Source: Chromera velia
Lineage: Eukaryota > Sar > Chromeraceae
Direction of reading: 5' to 3'
NCBI GenBank assembly: GCA_018398765.1
Contig: JAHBMJ010001604.1
Coordinates: 1 to 28,474, forward strand
Length of the DNA stretch: 28,474 bases
Position numbers and translations under genes: made by a program. Shown piece by piece: positions 1 to 10,188 of this stretch. Under the pieces are notes generated by a model. It saw nothing but the letters and a program-made list of their open reading frames with translations, was not told the DNA's origin and did no database searches. The number at the start of each line of letters is the position of its first letter. Position 1 is the stretch's first letter.

Positions 1-1237
1 TCTCGCAACAAGACGCTTGCAGCAGCAGGGTGGGTGTCTTCTTCTGTTCGAGGAATATGGTGGAAATGGACAGGTAAGCCTGAGGCCCCCACTTCACGCC
101 TCCTTGGGATTCTTCCCACTTTTGTTGATGACTTTGCCATCCTGCCCATTGGTTGCTCTGCAGTTCAGCTTGCGCGCGAGATCGCAGCTAAAGGAGGTTA
201 CCAGATGAAGATCACCAAACCCAAGAACGGAACCCTCCGCTGGGCAGGGGTAGATTTCAATGTGTCACGAGACTCCGTGCACATCCACCAAACCGAGTAC
301 CTCCTGTCTCTCCCACTTCCTGAAGGTATGGGGGAGTCTGAGGATTCTTCCGCATCCGCTCCCTCTTCCACTCCCGTTCCTTCTCCCGATTTGTTCCCCC
401 TCCCCCCATCGTCTCGGGAGCTTCCTTCCGAACCGCCTCGTCTCTTAACAGCCCAGGAAGGCAAAGCCTTTCGTGAACGGCTGGGGTGTCTTTCGTGGGT
501 TGCACGAGATACTCGCCCTGACTTGTCCCAAGGGTGCAATCAACTGAGCCGTCATTCGTCCGCTCCCACTCAAGCCGACGCTGCTTACCTCCTTTCCCTT
601 CTCCGTTATGCTCGTCGTACCGCAACCTCCCGTATCCTCTGTATCTCGCGCTCTGATGTCCCTCCCACATCATCTTCCCTCTCCACTAAGTCATGGAGCG
701 ATGCCGCGTTGGGGTCTGCAGGAAATGCACATCCCCAGTCTGGGTGGCTCTTCACTTTGAAGTCTGCCATCCTGCACTGGCGGGCCTTTTCTCAGAAGCG
801 AGTCGCCAGGTCTTCCACCCGAGCAGAGCTCTATGCTGCTCATGACCTCGTTGATTTCTTAGAGTGCCTCTTGCCTGTCCTGCGGTGCGTCTGGAAAGCG
901 GGAGTCACAGCGAAAGTGGGGGTAGACTCAAATGACTTGCTGAAGCTGGTTTCTAGTGAGATGCCCCGTCCGACCGAGCGTGCTCTCCAATCCGTCATAG
1001 AGTCACTTCAGCTCTGCATCATCGAAAAATCGCCCTGCACACTCGTCTTGCACACCCTTTCCCTCCGTGATACGCTGGATAAAGCTTTCATCCGCCTTTC
1101 GTTCGTCCCTTCCCATTCCAATGTGGCTGACCCTTTCATAAAGCCCATGTCAATTGAGCTTTTACTCCCTTATTTCACTTCCCTCTCCCCTCGTCCTGAC
1201 AGTGTGACATCGTCCCCATCAGATTTTCCGATTGTCC

Positions 1238-1242
<5 letters not shown>
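1..1242 (+). mobile_element. Ty1/copia-like RT-RNase H fragment, 5' end outside window
   Basis: The frame is open from base 1, so the element continues beyond the left edge. It carries the end of a copia-type reverse transcriptase, with an FVDD catalytic box near bases 118-135, followed by a connection region. It ends in an RNase H domain with the copia hallmarks SQKRVARSSTRAELYAA (about 790-840) and HSNVADPFIKPM (about 1117-1150). This is the 3' half of a copia pol polyprotein, which would copy element RNA into DNA and degrade the RNA strand. A Ser/Pro-rich spacer (about 340-430) separates RT from RNase H. The stop codon TAA (1240-1242) is completed by the first two bases of an A tract, so the normal C-terminus may be missing. 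No integrase, gag or flanking LTR is visible in this part. The family assignment is fairly secure; activity is doubtful. Confidence 0.85.

Positions 1243-1270
<28 letters not shown>
1241..1270 (+). repeat. 30-base poly(A) tract directly after the copia frame
   Basis: Thirty consecutive A residues begin inside the stop codon of the copia-like frame, with no 3' untranslated sequence between. The position fits reverse transcription of a polyadenylated RNA rather than normal LTR-element integration. A chance A-rich insertion is the alternative. Confidence 0.9.
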
Positions 1271-1272
<2 letters not shown>

Positions 1273-1387
1273 AAGTCATGTAATCAGCCACTTATAGAGA
1301 GGCGGCGGCGGGCGTGCAGTGGTCGGCCCGACTCGGCCGGTCCCGAGCCGCGGCGTTGCTTATCGGGGCAGCGCGGCTGGAGGTATG

Positions 1388-1441
1388 ACGGAGAGCATGC
1401 ATGTATTGATCCATACGGAGAGCATGCATGTATTGATCCAT
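1388..1441. repeat. 27-bp perfect tandem duplication
   Basis: Two identical 27-bp units lie at 1388-1414 and 1415-1441. Each contains GCATGCATG. No coding role is apparent. Confidence 0.9.
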
Positions 1442-1616
1442 GTTGTGAAGTTGATTCGCGCAATACTTCGAGTGATTTGATAAAGCAACTCTCAATAGAT
1501 AAGAGCAGAAGCCGGACAGAAGTCATGCAGTATTATTCCTGTATAGAGAACCATAAGATTAACTAGACTGTCCTTGACTGGACTCTCTAGTTCATTACAC
1601 AATCTGCATGTCAACA
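1441..1616. mobile_element. possible solo LTR of a copia-type element
   Basis: The segment starts TGTTG and ends CAACA, the inverted ends common in copia LTRs. It is 176 bp long and flanked by ATCCA on the left and ATCAA on the right, a near match to a 5-bp target duplication. There is no polypurine tract to its left, so it does not look like the 3' LTR of the fragment at 1-1242. This call rests only on the ends and flanks and is weak. Confidence 0.3.
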
Positions 1617-1641
1617 ATCAATCAAAGTTTATACAAAAGTT

Positions 1642-3060
1642 ATGCGTCTCTCCTCCCCCCACCCCGACCTAGTGCCCCGGACCCCTTTTCTTTATGAAGG
1701 CAGACCAGTGAAAGCGGTGAGTAAATATAAGTATTTGGGCAACTGGGTTTTTGAGGGCGGGGACCTTAGTAAGACAGTCGAAGCCCGCATTGAGGCGACA
1801 GAGAAGGCTTTGGGGGCTGTGTTTGGTACTCTCTCTTCTCTGGGCTTTGTTTCTCCCTTTTCTAAAATTACTTTGTTCAAGGCCCTCTGGCTGCCAGTCA
1901 TGCTGTATAGACTGGAAACAATCCCATTGAGAAAGATAGATGTTGCCTGCCTTGATGTTTTACAGTTACGTTTTGTTCGATGTTGTTTTGGTCTCTCCCA
2001 TCACTCCTTTGTTTCGCCTTCCCTTCTCCCTCTCTCTCTCTCGAGCCATTCAGTTCTCTACTTGGTAAGTTGAGTGGGGGCTTCATCCAATGCATCAAAT
2101 CGATCGACTGTGCTCTAGTAGCTCTACCCCGGGCAGTGTGAAATGAGTGCTTGGCTCGCTCATGTGAACCCTTCGTTAAGACAGTAAAATGGCTGGCCGT
2201 TCCATTAGATTGCTCTCTTTTGTAGCCTCCATTGCCAAGTATGGTGGGGGACAAGTTTAAAGGGAAAGGCAAGAGCAGAAAGAAAAGGGCGGCAAAAAAG
2301 ATCGTAGAGGGTGCCTGGCTGTCTGACTGGTTGAAAGAAGAAACTAGAAACGTTAGAGACAGAGACGGAATTTTTCCCCACCTTGCGAATCTCTCCCCTT
2401 TCCAATCAGAGAATCCGTCCAGACAGCGTTTGCCATGGCCATGCACCTTCTGAGTGAAAGAAAATGGCACTCAAGAAGTAAAATGATAGAGTGCAGTGTT
2501 GAACCTTTACCAAAGAGTCTGTTGCAGTCCTCCGCAGGCTTCTATATGCTTTTCAGGGCTCTCACAAGGGGGGATATAGATAGAACCCAACCAGAATGGC
2601 TGTGTGATAAATGTTTGTCCCCCTCGCATGTGATCAAAGATGAGGTTCATGTTCTGACGGAATGTAAGGACATAGAAAGGGAACGGAACAGGCTGAAAGA
2701 ACTGTACGAAATTGTGAAGCAGAAAGCGCCCATTGACATAAGAATACAGATCGCACAACGCGTTGCAGGTGCAACCGGGAGGGGCACTTCTGATAATGAG
2801 AAAAAAATGAAGGATATGGTGTTGCTGTTGTGCACAATTCTGCCTAGAAGCGGTTCCAAAGCTATAGCTGACTGTCTTAAGAAGGTCCATTCTATCGATA
2901 AGGCAAGTTGAGGCGAATCGATCCGATTGGCATGCAGGCTTCTTCATCCCCCCCTCCCATGAATGTGTGCTCTGGGTTATCCTCAAAACCTTGCTAGTGG
3001 CTTGGGATTTGGCGTTGCTAAATCTAGGATTTAACCCTCAATGATCATCATCACAAATAT
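1642..3060 (+). mobile_element. LINE (non-LTR retrotransposon) 3' remnant
   Basis: The first segment (1642-2064) carries the thumb region typical of LINE reverse transcriptases: KYLGNWVFEGG, then an Arg/Ala-rich helix, then a LWLPVMLYRLE motif. The last segment (about 2357-2911) ends in a C-x2-C-x11-H-x4-C knuckle (CDKC near 2614, then HVLTEC), the usual C-terminal zinc knuckle of many LINEs. The middle part (2226-2453) is basic (KGKGKSRKKRAAKK). The three pieces lie in three frames. A canonical donor GGTAAGT (from 2064) and an acceptor TTTTGTAG (ending 2225) would join the first two pieces in frame. The step into the third, between about 2380 and 2430, looks like a frameshift. A short non-coding tail follows the TGA at 2911, ending around a TGATCATCATCAC stretch near 3040. 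The catalytic domain and ORF1 are absent, so this is a 5'-truncated, inactive copy. Confidence 0.75.
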
Positions 3061-3340
3061 TAAATTAATTAAAAATATGTCTTTCTGCTCGTAGCTCACC
3101 TATCTAACACTAGACTGTCTGCTGTGGGCAGACTAAAGCAGATAACCGGCAAGACTGTGTAGTTATGTGACACTGTGAAGTCATTGTCACAAAGAAACCC
3201 CACCTCCACTAGGGCAGCACAGCGTTTGGAGCAATACCGTTCTTGTGAGAAATCTATCTATATGTGTATAAACGTATATAAACGCTGTGGAGAAGAGCGT
3301 ATACAGAACTGTGCTAGGACGTTGAGCTGGGTTTGAAACA
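3061..3340. other. non-coding interval
   Basis: There is no supported gene here. A short stem GTCTGC/GCAGAC lies near 3117-3133, and the rest shows no obvious structure. Confidence 0.5.
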
Positions 3341-3581
3341 CGTGTGGACTCAGAACTTAGCCGATTTGTCTATACTAAAATTTATACTAACTTCGGGATC
3401 AGTGCAAATGGCACATTTGAGGCTTATTGAAGTGTTTTTAAGGGTTGATATGTGGTTAGGAACTCATTAAAAATAATTTTGAAAGTGGCTGCCTAAGGTA
3501 ATTTTAGGGTCCGTGACCCTTCTAACTTCGGGATCAGTACAAAAAATTACAGACAAATCGGCTAAAGTCTGAGTCCATACG
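3341..3581. mobile_element. MITE-like element with 31-bp inverted ends
   Basis: Bases 3341-3371 and the reverse complement of 3551-3581 agree at 28 of 31 positions and share the core TTAGCCGATTTGTCT with small changes. The enclosed 241 bp has no open frame. A 17-bp direct repeat (CTAACTTCGGGATCAGT) occurs inside at 3387-3403 and 3522-3538. I could not define a clear target-site duplication, so the superfamily is unknown. Confidence 0.6.
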
Positions 3582-4312
3582 CACGCAGAGTGCACGTATC
3601 AGAAGAACTAAGAAGAACAGAGGGCCGGAGAGAGAGGCTTCGCGGCAGGATGTGATATATCTCATTCCCTTGGTTGTACTTGGTTGCAATGCGGTTGCAT
3701 GATGGTTGCAAGCTTAAGGCGAAAAATTAAAATTTAAGATGCATTTGGTTCAGTCTAGTTCAGGCGAAAAATTAATCCACCCGCCATGTGCTGTGGTGTG
3801 CGTGGCTCGGCGTGGCTCGGCAAGATCTCGGCAAGCTAGAGGCGGGCGAACAATGCATGGCCAACATGGATGGCTGACCATTCGAGTCATGATATGTCGA
3901 CGAGTCTTCAAAATTCTTCAAATGTCTTCAGTTACTGCATGGCCTCCACAACTCGACCACAATCAAATCTGATCGAACCGAGAAAAGCTCCCTCCCCTGT
4001 TCCTCGGAGAGCCTGCAAAAGCTTCGGTTCCGCTTCTTTGATACCTTGCCGTGTATACTACGAATTGGAACAAGAGGCCCACTCGCCCTGATTTTCCACA
4101 TCTGTGAGTCTTTAGCGAAAAAATGTCGCAATCGGTGTCTAGACTCCAAAGCTCGTCCGCAGGTCTGTCGTTTTTCCTCGGACTCTTTCCTATTTGAAAT
4201 GGAACACCCAAATGCGGTTCCTTTGCTGGCCACCAGAAAATACATTTGAAATTTCGAATCATTTCGAGGAGTTTCCGTCTCCGCCGCTTAATTTTCTCCT
4301 TTTTCTTTCCTC
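3582..4312. other. intergenic; possible upstream region of the LRR gene
   Basis: No gene is supported. A 13-bp motif GGCGAAAAATTAA is repeated near 3718 and 3763, and GCGTGGCTCG is doubled near 3800-3818. Several short open frames exist on both strands but none shows a recognisable domain. The promoter of the gene starting near 4313 may lie here. Confidence 0.4.
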
Positions 4313-7300
4313 ATGCTTGCAGCGGGCGGGAACTCGCAAAGTGTCGGGTACAAATCTCTGCAGATGATTGTCAATGTACTCTGTTCACTCTTCGAACACG
4401 CTCGCCCGACTGCAAAGGTGGGGAACCGTCCGTCCATCTACTATGTTCACTCTTCGAACACGCTCGCCCGACTGCAAAGGTGGGGAGCCGTCCGTCCATC
4501 TACTATCATTTCGCTCTTCGTTTTGCAAACGCTTCGTCCGATTTCGTGTATGCAAGTGAGTAACCAGTGCACATATAATTGCCGGCAGGTTTTTGTCCTT
4601 GTTATTACGGGCACCTCTGGTCCCTTCCTGCTGCAGAACATATCGGAGCTTGCATCCGACAAAAAGGGCTTTGGCTTGGCGTGGGTTCTTGTTGAGTTTA
4701 TCAAAAAGGTGTGCTGGAGACGGGGACGTGTCCATCCGTCTGTCTGCAGAGGAAGAGAGAAAACTGAAAAAAAAACGAAAGTCGTTTTTATCCTGTCTCT
4801 CTTTCTCTGTCTCCCATTCTCTTTCTTCCTTCTCCCTCAGAGGGTGTGTCAATGCGTGTGTGTGCGCGCGCGGGTGTGCGTGTACGTGTGTGTGTTCGAT
4901 TGCACACGGATGTTTCTGCATGAGTGAGTCATGGATTGATTGATTGAGAGCGAATGGAAGAGCCGTGCTTCTTTTGTGGTGATGGTGAGAAACCGGTAGT
5001 CGGCAGTGGATGAGCATCTTGTGAGAGGTGCCTCTCTGTCTGTCTGCGTTGCCCCCCCCCTGCAGGGACTTTGCCTTTTGCCATTTGAGATCCTTGACCT
5101 TTCAGGTATGCCTAGGACAACCGGAAATTGATGTTCATTCTTCACGTTGCAATGTTAACTCCTTTTCTTCTTTTGATGTCCTATTGAAAGAATTGAGCAG
5201 GATTGAAGTGAATTGGAACGCCGTTTTCTCTCCTTGAAAATCTCGGTGTTTCACCCCGTAAGCTTTCTGTCTGTCTCGGCAGGACAGTTGATATGTGATC
5301 GTCCTTTGCTAGCCGGTCTTGCTGTTTGTACTTTGTGGTGTCTGTTGCATCACGTCTTCGTCTTGTCTGTCACTGACAGTCGACTGCTTTGTATTCGTTT
5401 GGCCCAGGCCTCGATGGAACTCTGCTGCTCTCTTCCCCCTTCTCTGAATCCACCCCTCCTTGTTGGTTGCTCATTTTTGTAATGCTCCTCGAAGTTTCTC
5501 AGATTGATTACGTAAGTCTGCAACTCGAAAGTGGATTGCTGGATAGAAATGCTGCAAATGTTTGCACTCACCTCTGCAGAGTTTTCCCTGGGTGCCCAAA
5601 AGATGGGTCTTTTTCTGTCTTCCGTTCCAACGGGACAGGGCTTTCTTGAGACTTTGAAATGCGGTCAGTGGAGAGCCATTTTTATCCTGAGTCCGCCGCT
5701 CTGTGGTCAGCTATTGCGAGAGCGAGCGGAGAGACGGCATTCAGTGCCACTGTGTTGAACAGAAAGACAGATGGAGAGACGAAAGCGAATCGGAGAGAGT
5801 GCTCTCGCAAGGCAGCAGAGAGGCAGTCGGTGGACTCAGTGTGCAAAATTCTGAGTTCTCTTTCAATCCAAACGTGCACCATCTTCTTTAACTCCTGCAG
5901 GTCCTCATGTGTGTAAGGATGCGTCCCTGACCGTGCTTGTTTCGTTCCTTGAGCGCCTGAAGGCGGAAGGGAAGGCATGGGGGCTCTCTGCCTGTGTGAA
6001 GACTCTCGATCTTTCGAGTCGGTTGAAATAAGTTTGATGTCTGCCTGCTCCGAAGTTTTATCACGACCACAAATTTTATCTGTCCATATGCTTTCAAGCT
6101 TGTGAGTAGTTTCCTTTTCTTCAAGCGTCCGCTGGGGTTTCGTTGGCTTCTTCTTGTTAAAGTGAGCTGTATGTAATTTCGTCCAATGTGAGAGGCACAC
6201 GATGAAGAGCGTGGGCAGAATTAAGTCTCGCTTTGCACGCTAGCAGTCAAAATGAGAAGCAGACCGTGAGATCAAGAAACGAGACCCGAACACAGTGTCA
6301 CTGGGGGGGCAAGGGGGGAGGAATGATTTTGCGTATTCCAAATCCAGCCAGACAAGGAAAGGAATCACTCCAAGTCCCCTCCCTCCATGTACTGCAGAGT
6401 GCGATCTCGGCAAAAGAGCGGATGTGCTCTTACCCCTCCTCCCAGCCTCCATGGAACGACTGGATTTGAGAGGTCGGTCTCAGCTGGAGAGCGACAGAGA
6501 GTACAGCTGGGAATGTCCGTGCTTCGTGAGGAAGCAGCTGACCTTTCACGTGGAGCCTCTTGGTCTGACAGTATGCGTCTCTGTCTCTCTTTTCTTTCTT
6601 CTGCGTGTGTGTGGGAACATTTCGGGACTTTCTGTCTGCTCTCTCTGTGTGCTTCAGTTGAGAAAAGAAAAAAAGAGACTAGGGCGGATGACGAAGACAG
6701 AAAAGATGTAAAGAAAAGTAGATACACACGGTCAAACGTTGAAAAATCCAGTCAGAGAGACATCGCCTCGCCAGCCCGTGTATGTGTGCCAATCGGAGAC
6801 AGGGAAACGGAGCGCGCACAGCAAAGTAATGAGGAGTGAACCAGCAATAGTTCTACTTCTTTGATTCAAGAGTGACAGACCGGACGGCAGTTTTCATGAA
6901 GCTTCTTCTCAGACGTGTGTTGTCTGCATGCTGCTTTTGTTTTCATAAGTGCACTACACTGTTTTCTTTCAACACTGCATGGCCCTGCAGGCAACCGTCT
7001 CCGGGCTCCAACGATGACAATGCTCAGCTCTGTCGTCGGCTTTGGACGGCTTCCTGCCCTTCTCAGTCTAGATCTCAGTGACAACCCCCTGGGTCCCTCA
7101 GGGCTCCAGGCATTCGCAGAGAGCCTGCCCTCATCAAAGCTGACACTCCCCCTACAATCCCTCAAGCTTGCCCGCACAAGAGCCAAAGCAGAAGGGGTGG
7201 GGGCGTTGGGGGAAGCACTGAAAGCGAAGACATTGACCTCCCTGCAGACGCTTGATCTAGGAGGGAACGAGATGAGGGCGGCACGGTTGAAGCAGTTGGT

Positions 7301-9364
7301 GGCTGCTGTTGCTGCGGGGTGCGTGCCTCACTTGCGCGTCCTCACATTGACGCACAATAGGCTCACAGAAGGGATAACAGGGCAGAGTGACTATGCTCCG
7401 GTTGCGGAGCTCCTGTCCACGAGTGCACTTTCAGAGTTGCAAGAGCTTGATTTGAGTCGAAATTTTGTGTTTGATCAGGCGGTAGGGGGTGAGAATGGAG
7501 GAGAGGTTCTTCTTGCCTCCGCTACCGACTTGGCACTTCCAGGCCGTTTCCCTAACTTGGAGCGGCTTGATCTGGGGGGCGTCGGCGTCCAATCATGCAT
7601 TTCCTCCTCGCAGCTAGCAGCGTTTGCGACTGCGTTGGGGGTGGAAGGGGCACCGTCCCTTCAAGATCTCACCCTCTTTCCCGCCTGCTCTGAAGAGACT
7701 CCAAACGGGGTAGTGGCTCTTGCCAACGCCCTCAGTTCTGGACATCTCTCTCAGCTGGCGAGATTGAATTTGAAATACATGAATCGCATTGGGGGGGAAG
7801 AGTTCGCTTGTCTGTGTCGCAGCTTTGTGACGGGAAGGGCTCCCCTTAAAGCTCTGGATTTGTCGCTTTCCGCTTTTCTCGTTTTTGGTTTTGGTATCGA
7901 AGCGGGGGTCAACGATTTGGGGGGGGGGGGGCGGCGCTAGCTGAGGGTGTTCGGGGAGAGGGGCTGACGACACTTGAAAGTTTCCGTGTGTATATCAAGA
8001 GAGAGACAGACGGGGGCGCCCTGGCACAGCTGGGGCTGGCTTTGGGTGTGGCAGGGTGTCCGCGCCTCCTGAAGCTCAGTCTCACATGGTCTGAAAGTGG
8101 TGATGAGGGGGTTGCGGGACTTGCAGAAGGTCTGAGTGAGGGACGTCTCACTTCCTTTCAAGACCTCTACCTTGATATGAAGTGTGGGGGGGAGGGGGGA
8201 GACGGGCGCAGAGCGCTTGGGGAGGCGTTGAGCAGCGGTAAGGTGCCTTCCCTTCGCAGTTTGAACATGGGTATGGAATGGAACAACAGCCTTCAGTTCT
8301 TCTGCGAAGGCCTCCTTCGAGGGGGGGGGCTTGGACCACCTGTAGAGGTACACATTCCGTGCTTCGGTCCCCCTTCGAATGCCCTCGCAGAAATCATCCG
8401 AACGGGAAAGCTGTCGGGGCTTCGGACATTGTCCCTATCCGCAAGTCGAAATGGGGAGGAAGCGATTGGCGAGGCCCTCACTCATCCAGAGGCCGCCCTA
8501 AAACGCCTAGAAAATATCATCATTACACAGCCACAGAGCAACAACTATTCGGATCTTGCTACATTTCTGCAAGGCATCTGTAGAGGCTCCGGGTGCCTGC
8601 CCGCCCTGCAGTTCCTAATGTTCCTCTCCAAACTGCCCGCCGGGCATGAGGGTACTTAACTCCTGTCCGCCCTTTTGCGTGGGGGCAAGGTCCCTGCTCT
8701 GAAGGAGCTGTCATTGGACTTGTCAGGGATAGGGCCAACGGGAATGAACCCGTTCGCTGCAGCCCTGTGCTCAGCGTGTGTCTCATCACTGCGATCCCTT
8801 AAGATGACGTTTGGAGGCATTGCTTCCGCAAATGCTTCTATGGAAGTGGGGATGTTTTCAGTTGCGATCAGCTCTGGTCACCTCCGCAGGCTGGAGAAGC
8901 TCCGTGTTCGAGGACTTAGAGGGATCGAAGAGGTCGGTGCATTGTGTATGGGCCTGGGCAGTGGCGAGTTATCGTCTCTGCGTGTGTTGACTCTAGGATT
9001 TGACGTCCGACTAGAGAGAGAGTCGGGCAGGGCTTTTTCAGAGGCAGTCGTTGCAGAAAAGTTGCCCCGCCTGGTGACACTGGACGCCGATTTGGCGCTG
9101 AATGGAGAAGGGGTGCGGGCGCTTGCAGAGGGGTGGATGACCCGACAACCCCCTCCTTTGCAACAGCTGAAGCTGAGCCGCAGTTCGATCAACAGCGGAG
9201 CAGCCGATGCTCTTTTAACACTTCTAGGATCCACACGGGTGCCATCCTTGGAGACCGTAGATCTTGATTTCTGCTCCTGGGAAGCAGAAAGATTCAGGAG
9301 CATGCTCTCCCGTGCATTTCCAGAAATCATTTCATGCAAGACTCAGGCTGCAGAATTCCAATAG
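4313..9364 (+). CDS. leucine-rich-repeat (RNase-inhibitor-like) protein, multi-exon, frame broken twice
   Basis: The protein is an LRR solenoid, a family that usually binds other proteins; no partner or location is evident. Proposed exons are 4313-4555 (start uncertain), 4637-4708, 5066-5105, 5580-5663, 5901-6017, 6398-6472 and 6991-9364. All have GT donors and CAG acceptors. The joins are phase 0, 0, 1, 1, 1, 1 and give continuous repeats: LPFEILDLSE, FLETLKCG, VKTLDLSKCDLG, MERLDLRGNRL, LLSLDLSDNPLG. The last exon alone holds about 20 LRR-like units of 25-30 residues (LQTLDLGGNEM, LQELDLSRNFV, LERLDLGGVGV and others), ending in TAG at 9364. Two lesions interrupt it. A 13-G tract at 7919-7931 shifts the frame; one more G would restore it, after which the summed exon length becomes divisible by 3. 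An in-frame TAA lies at 8657-8659 with repeat sequence continuing on both sides. The nominal intact length is about 1000 residues. It could be a recent pseudogene or carry assembly errors. The first exon is the weakest part. Confidence 0.75.
4383..4506. repeat. 62-bp tandem duplication
   Basis: Units 4383-4444 and 4445-4506 differ at one base (GGGAACC versus GGGAGCC). A period of 62 shifts the reading frame. The repeat lies inside the proposed first exon of the LRR gene, which weakens confidence in that exon's 5' part. Confidence 0.9.
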
Positions 9365-10180
9365 ACGTGTCACGTGTTATGTGTAACACATTGTTGCCTG
9401 CAAACTTACCTGCGAAGAGCATGCATGCCTAGATGCTTGCAGCATATTAAAGCAATGCTAGAAGCAATGTGACGCCAATCTCTAGCACCCATGTAATTCA
9501 CTAGGTATTACTACCTTAGATTACTACGTATATCAAGATTGTTAATTAAATTATTATACTGCTAAAATTAAAGTTCTCTAGATCGATTTGAAAAGCTGTC
9601 AATCTACCTGTCAGTTTAGTATCCGCGTAAAAAATCATAGAAATATTCTTTAAATTTTACCAGAGAATTCACTGACATTATTATAGAAATGGTATAGATC
9701 GAAATCTAATAGAAACTAAAATATAGAAATCAGATACAAATGTCCTAACTTGAAAAATCTGATAATAACTAGGATAATAAATTAAAATCTGAATCAATTA
9801 TTTAAATTCATGATATTTCTATCAGATTTTTTTTTTTTTCTTTTCATAGGATTATAGGATTACATTGTGTTCGGGGCCTATGGACTATAGGTATAAACCA
9901 GTGGAGTGTACTGTAAGTAAAGCTACGCTCCCTAGCATACTCCTGGCCTAGCTCTAGGCCTAGCTCTTGGCAGTCGATAATCATACCTCTATAATATAAT
10001 GGAGATGGTTTGGAGCTTTGGATCTCTTCAAAATCAGTTTGGAAATCCAAACCTGACATTTGGAGCACCTTCCTTGTGTTCGACCTATATAAATTACAAT
10101 GATGTTCTACCTAGCGTTCCTAGTCAAAGTAAGGATGCCGATCATGTACGTTTCTAAGCTTTATTCGACCATATTCTATC
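9365..10180. other. AT-rich intergenic DNA
   Basis: No gene is supported. There is a small stem GTGTTA/TAACAC just after the LRR stop (near 9376-9391), a strongly AT-rich block (9440-9850) with many AAATCTAATAGAAA-like words, and a T tract near 9828-9839. A CCTAGCTCTAGGCCTAGC near-palindrome lies around 9947-9964. Confidence 0.5.
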
Positions 10181-10188
10181 TAGTAGAC

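Noticed and set aside
1898-2470. 190-codon minus-strand frame
   Set aside because: It is the shadow of the LINE coding strand, which has recognisable motifs on the plus strand.
5283-5511. Possible extra LRR exon(s) between 5106 and 5579
   Set aside because: Acceptors exist at 5282 and 5407 but no donor gives the phase-1 exit needed, and direct joining of 5105 to 5580 already gives a continuous repeat (LDLSEFSLG).
8650-8703. Tiny intron removing the in-frame TAA of the LRR gene
   Set aside because: It would delete canonical repeat sequence and be only about 50 nt; a point change is simpler.
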